64,000 nucleotides of DNA, taken from the NCBI RefSeq assembly GCF_004799515.1, contig NZ_SSMX01000004.1, forward strand, positions 124,001 to 188,000, in the 5' to 3' direction. Source of the DNA: Phenylobacterium sp. (GTDB lineage: Bacteria > Pseudomonadota > Alphaproteobacteria > Caulobacterales > Caulobacteraceae). The first letter of the stretch is position 1, and each line of letters begins with the position of its first letter. Of the stretch, positions 61,517 to 64,000 are shown in pieces. The position numbers and the translations under genes are program-made. A model generated the notes under the pieces. That model saw only the letters and a program-made list of their open reading frames with translations. It searched no databases and was not told where the DNA came from.

Positions 61517-61932
61517 CAATCAGTCCCCGATACGCGCAGGCCAAAAAATCGCGGGCCATTCCATCGGGAGCCAGAGATCTGGCGAGCTACTGCTGAGAGG
61601 CTCCGGTACCGCTTCCCTTCGTATAGGAAACCGTCAGGCAGAACTTCGGCCACATGGGCGCGCCCCTGCCACTCGCGCGTGAGGCAGGCGCCCACCTGCA
61701 GAACCGGCCGTGTCGCCACGCGGGTTGAGCGGAGCGCCCGGCGTGTTTCGGCATCGAGTCCGCCGCACATCTCGGCCTGAATCCGCCACGCCAGAATTCG
61801 CCGCAGGAGATCGACGGAGCGAACCTTCGGGGGCGGTCCGATCCGCCGCCGCCACTCGTCCCGCAGGGCCTCGAGATCCATGACTTCCAGGGCTCGGGCG
61901 TCCAGCGTGGCCCGCTCCATCGGTCCCTGCAT
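61516..61932 (-). CDS. DUF2924 domain protein, 138 aa
   Basis: ALEVMDLEALRDEWRRRIGP then PPKVRSVDLLRRILAWRIQA are the conserved N-terminal helices of DUF2924; LTREWQGRAHVAEVLPDGFL, YEGKRYRSLSAVARQISGSR and WNGPRFFGLR match the C-terminal RAMA-like part. The RSLSxVARxITGxxWNGPxFFGL stretch is strongly typical. DUF2924 is almost always found just before a serine recombinase in alphaproteobacterial elements, as here. It may assist recombination; function unproven. ATG 61932 overlaps the stop of DUF3489 (TAATG). Confidence 0.9.
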   Translation of the reverse strand: MQGPMERATLDARALEVMDLEALRDEWRRRIGPPPKVRSVDLLRRILAWRIQAEMCGGLDAETRRALRSTRVATRPVLQVGACLTREWQGRAHVAEVLPDGFLYEGKRYRSLSAVARQISGSRWNGPRFFGLRVSGTD

Positions 61933-62222
61933 TAGGAAGCCGCCGGGGCGCTGATGCGGTAGGTGCGCGCACCATCGGTCTTCAGTGAAACGACCTCGAG
62001 ACCCAGCTTCCGTTTGACGGCCCCGGCGATGACGCCGCGCACGGAGTGGGCCTGCCACCCGCTGGCGGTCATCATCTCCGTCAGCGTTGCGCCCTGCGGG
62101 CGGGCCATCAGCGTCACCAGTTGGCCGAGCTTACCCTTCGGGATCTCGATGGCGGGCGCCGGCGCGGGGTTTGCAGCCCGCGGCTTGCGGGCGCGGGCCT
62201 TGGCTTCAGGGGTATTGGGCAT
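61932..62222 (-). CDS. DUF3489 domain protein, 96 aa
   Basis: KGKLGQLVTLMARPQGATLT then EMMTASGWQAHSVRGVIAGA and VKRKLGLEVVSLKTDGARTY are the full DUF3489 domain, a winged-helix-like fold (consensus KxxxLixLLxRPxGAtixEim-TGWQxHtvRGxisGalkKkLgl). A basic, Ala/Pro-rich tail comes first. ATG 62222 is preceded by AAGGAC; a TTG at 62255 is less likely. It forms a tightly linked set with DUF2924 and the recombinase; DNA binding is likely. Confidence 0.9.
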   Translation of the reverse strand: MPNTPEAKARARKPRAANPAPAPAIEIPKGKLGQLVTLMARPQGATLTEMMTASGWQAHSVRGVIAGAVKRKLGLEVVSLKTDGARTYRISAPAAS

Positions 62223-62403
62223 GGACTTGTCCTTCGTCTTCGCGGCCAGCGCCAATCGCCGCCGCTACCGAAGCGAGCCCGGCTTGGCCGGGCGTAGGGA
62301 CAAGCCACTGACGCTCTCTTGCGGGCTGAAGTCCAGTCTGTACCGGGCAAGAAAAAGGGGCGGCCGAAGCCGCCCCTGGAGACTGTTGGAAAACGTGATG
62401 CCG

Positions 62404-62847
62404 CTACGTGCTTTCAGGGGGCTTTCGCGGGCGCTCCGGCTTCCCGCGCGCAGCCTCCTCTTCAAGCAAATCGGTGAGCTTCGCCGCTAGCTCTAGGCGC
62501 TCCTTCTTTTCGGCTTCCTGCTTCCTGATCTCCGCAGCGGTCAAGGGGCGCTCGCCGAGTGCGCGTTCGGCATCGTTTCGAAGCTTAAAGACCGTTACTG
62601 CTGCCTTGTGGTCACCCGCCAACGCGTTCTTCACCAAATTAACCAGGATGCCGTCCTCGACCGTCATCCGCTTGCCCTCGTCGTTCCTAGTGTTGAGCTT
62701 GCGGTTCAGGATCTTGATAACGGGATGGACCTTCGGCTTCTTTGGTCGGCCATAAGGGTTGCGGGAGGGCTCCCCCTTTTTGAATCGCGTGTGCTTCGGC
62801 GGATGCCGATAGCCCACATAGTCTCCGTCGTCGTCACCATCACGCAT
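62404..62847 (-). CDS. DUF5681 domain protein, 147 aa
   Basis: DYVGYRHPPKHTRFKKGEPS, then RNPYGRPKKPKVHPVIKILN is the DUF5681 signature (GYGxPPxxtRFkpGqSGNPxGRPkG). It is basic and probably binds DNA; such proteins are found in phage and element operons, sometimes near the small-terminase position. The C-terminal half is a charged helix (AAEIRKQEAEKKERLELAAK). Its start overlaps the end of the methyltransferase gene by 8 bases. Confidence 0.88.
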   Translation of the reverse strand: MRDGDDDGDYVGYRHPPKHTRFKKGEPSRNPYGRPKKPKVHPVIKILNRKLNTRNDEGKRMTVEDGILVNLVKNALAGDHKAAVTVFKLRNDAERALGERPLTAAEIRKQEAEKKERLELAAKLTDLLEEEAARGKPERPRKPPEST

Positions 62848-64000
62848 CTGCGGCTAGCCGCGCGCGGCCCCTCTCCAGCTGGGTCTGGGTGAAACTCTGG
62901 CCAGTCTCGGCGTGTAGCGCCAAGCCGCCGGTGAGATCCTGCCAGCGGCTGATCGCGAGGTCGACGTAAAGGGGGTCGATGTCGACGCCACGGAATACGC
63001 GGCGTGTCCGCTCGGCGGCAATCAGGCTGGTGCCGGAACCCAGAAAGGCGTCCAGGACTACCTCGCCCGGCCTGGTGACGTCCTTGATGGCGTCGGCGAC
63101 CAGGCCCACCGGCTTTACCGTCGGGTGGAGCGCCAGGTCCTGGGCACGGGCCCCGAAGGCGTTGACCGAAGCGTACTCCCACACGTTGGTGCGATTGCGG
63201 CCATGCTTGCCCAACTCGACGTTGTTGCGGTGAGGCGCCTCGCCCACCCGGTAGACAAAGACCAGCTCATGCTGAGACCGGTAAAGTCCGCCCATGCCAG
63301 CGTTGGACTTCACCCAGACGCAAAGGGTGAGGCGCTGGCCGTAGATCGAATTGCAGGCCTGCGTCAGCTCCTCGATGTGCGGATGGTCCATGCAGACGAA
63401 GTGGACGGCGCCGTCGCGGGAAACCGCGACGCAGGCGCCCAGCGTGGCCTTCAGGAAGGCCATGAACTCACTTGAACTCATCTCGCCGGAGGCTAAGGCG
63501 AACTCCCGGTGCTTGATCGCGCCCTTGCCGCCAGCGTGGCCGTTCACCTTGACGTTGTAGGGCGGGTCCAGGAAGGCCGCGTCCGCCGTCACGCCCGCCA
63601 TCAGCTTGGCCATAAGCTCGCGATCTCGGACATCGCCGCAGGCCAGCCGGTGTTGATTAAGGCGCCAGATGTCGCCCGGCCTGGATATCGCCATTTCCGA
63701 GACCTCGGGGATCTGGTCGTCGTCCGGGTCGTCGTCCATGCGTAGGATGTCGATCTCGCCGGTCGAGAAGCCGGTGAGCTCGAGGTCCAGGCCCTCTAGC
63801 TCGATGGTCTCCAGCTCCAGGCGCAGCAGATCTGGATCCCAGGCCGAGTTCTGGGCGATCTTATTGTCCGCGACCCTGAGCGCCGCCTTTTGGGCCTCGC
63901 TAAGACCGCGCAGCTGAATCGCCGGCACTGTCTCGATCTTTAGCTGCTTGGCGGCCAAGAGCCGGCCGTGGCCAGCGATGATGACGTCGTTCTCATCGTG
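62840..64000 (-). CDS. ParB-domain DNA methyltransferase (partial, N-terminus outside window)
   Basis: The frame is open to the end of the window; the visible part begins HDENDVIIAGHGRLLAAKQL, the core of a ParB/Srx-like N-terminal domain. The methyltransferase domain has ADAAFLDPPYNVKVNGHAGG (motif IV DPPY) and VVLDAFLGSGTSLIAAERTR (motif I), the order of the beta class, plus FRGVDIDPLYVDLAISRWQ. This ParB-MTase fusion is common on phages and gene-transfer elements; it methylates adenine or cytosine at an unknown site. There is no restriction enzyme gene beside it. Confidence 0.92.
   Translation of the reverse strand, partial: HDENDVIIAGHGRLLAAKQLKIETVPAIQLRGLSEAQKAALRVADNKIAQNSAWDPDLLRLELETIELEGLDLELTGFSTGEIDILRMDDDPDDDQIPEVSEMAISRPGDIWRLNQHRLACGDVRDRELMAKLMAGVTADAAFLDPPYNVKVNGHAGGKGAIKHREFALASGEMSSSEFMAFLKATLGACVAVSRDGAVHFVCMDHPHIEELTQACNSIYGQRLTLCVWVKSNAGMGGLYRSQHELVFVYRVGEAPHRNNVELGKHGRNRTNVWEYASVNAFGARAQDLALHPTVKPVGLVADAIKDVTRPGEVVLDAFLGSGTSLIAAERTRRVFRGVDIDPLYVDLAISRWQDLTGGLALHAETGQSFTQTQLERGRARLAADA

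Overview
The window is GC-rich alphaproteobacterial DNA, most likely from the order Caulobacterales (Phenylobacterium/Caulobacter-like). The main reasons are a CcrM-type GANTC methyltransferase with the family's C-terminal extension, the grouping of atpI-a-c-b'-b, smc with two DsbA-like genes, dciA, mutY, ccrM and rnhB, the split ATP synthase b/b' genes, PEP-CTERM proteins, a long TonB-dependent receptor and an alphaproteobacterial-style tandem glycine riboswitch. The genus assignment is inference from gene content.

Layout. 1-5.7 kb: a partial OsmC gene, a small hypothetical gene, a sulfotransferase, a cysteine synthase, a GNAT acetyltransferase and an MHYT-domain hybrid histidine kinase. 5.7-8.7 kb: a FixL/FixJ-like two-component pair converging on the hybrid kinase. 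9-14 kb: an accessory patch with an SDR/LysR divergent pair, a decapitated PEP-CTERM gene, a frameshifted LysR gene beside an aldehyde dehydrogenase, and a small membrane protein. 14.6-19.4 kb: a TonB-dependent receptor followed by a TPR-sulfotransferase. 19.7-26.7 kb: mixed genes, including a two-gene MotA/ExbB-MotB-like (ZorAB-like) proton-channel pair at 23.5-25.1 kb. This is the best candidate for an undescribed system.

27-32 kb: a tandem glycine riboswitch with an SD-adjacent hairpin drives gcvT-gcvH-gcvPA-gcvPB (glycine cleavage). 32.7-35.2 kb: the F0 sector of ATP synthase. 35.4-44.7 kb: smc with two DsbA-like genes behind a dense GANTC cluster, dciA and mutY facing away from a perfect 46-bp palindrome, a small HTH regulator with its own palindrome, a VOC protein, a frameshifted ArsR/AHSA1 pair, and ccrM. 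45-54 kb: a proline-rich PEP-CTERM protein, sthA-like dehydrogenase, DUF2332, rnhB, a lipoprotein, 3-methyladenine glycosylase, a dehalogenase-like hydrolase, ygfZ carrying an in-frame palindromic repeat, a GT9 glycosyltransferase and a dihydroorotase-like gene. 54-59.4 kb: a membrane ORF antisense to an sce7726-like gene, a hypothetical, MmcQ/YjbR, msrA, a TPR protein and a single-CxxCH cytochrome.

59.4 kb to the end: tRNA-Ser(GGA), then the left part of an integrated element on the minus strand: a large serine recombinase, DUF2924, DUF3489, DUF5681 and a ParB-domain DNA methyltransferase, tightly packed and running off the window.

Two families of palindromic intergenic repeats are scattered through the window. 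One has invaded a coding sequence (ygfZ). Long reverse-strand open frames opposite smc, gcv and other genes are GC-rich shadows and were left out.
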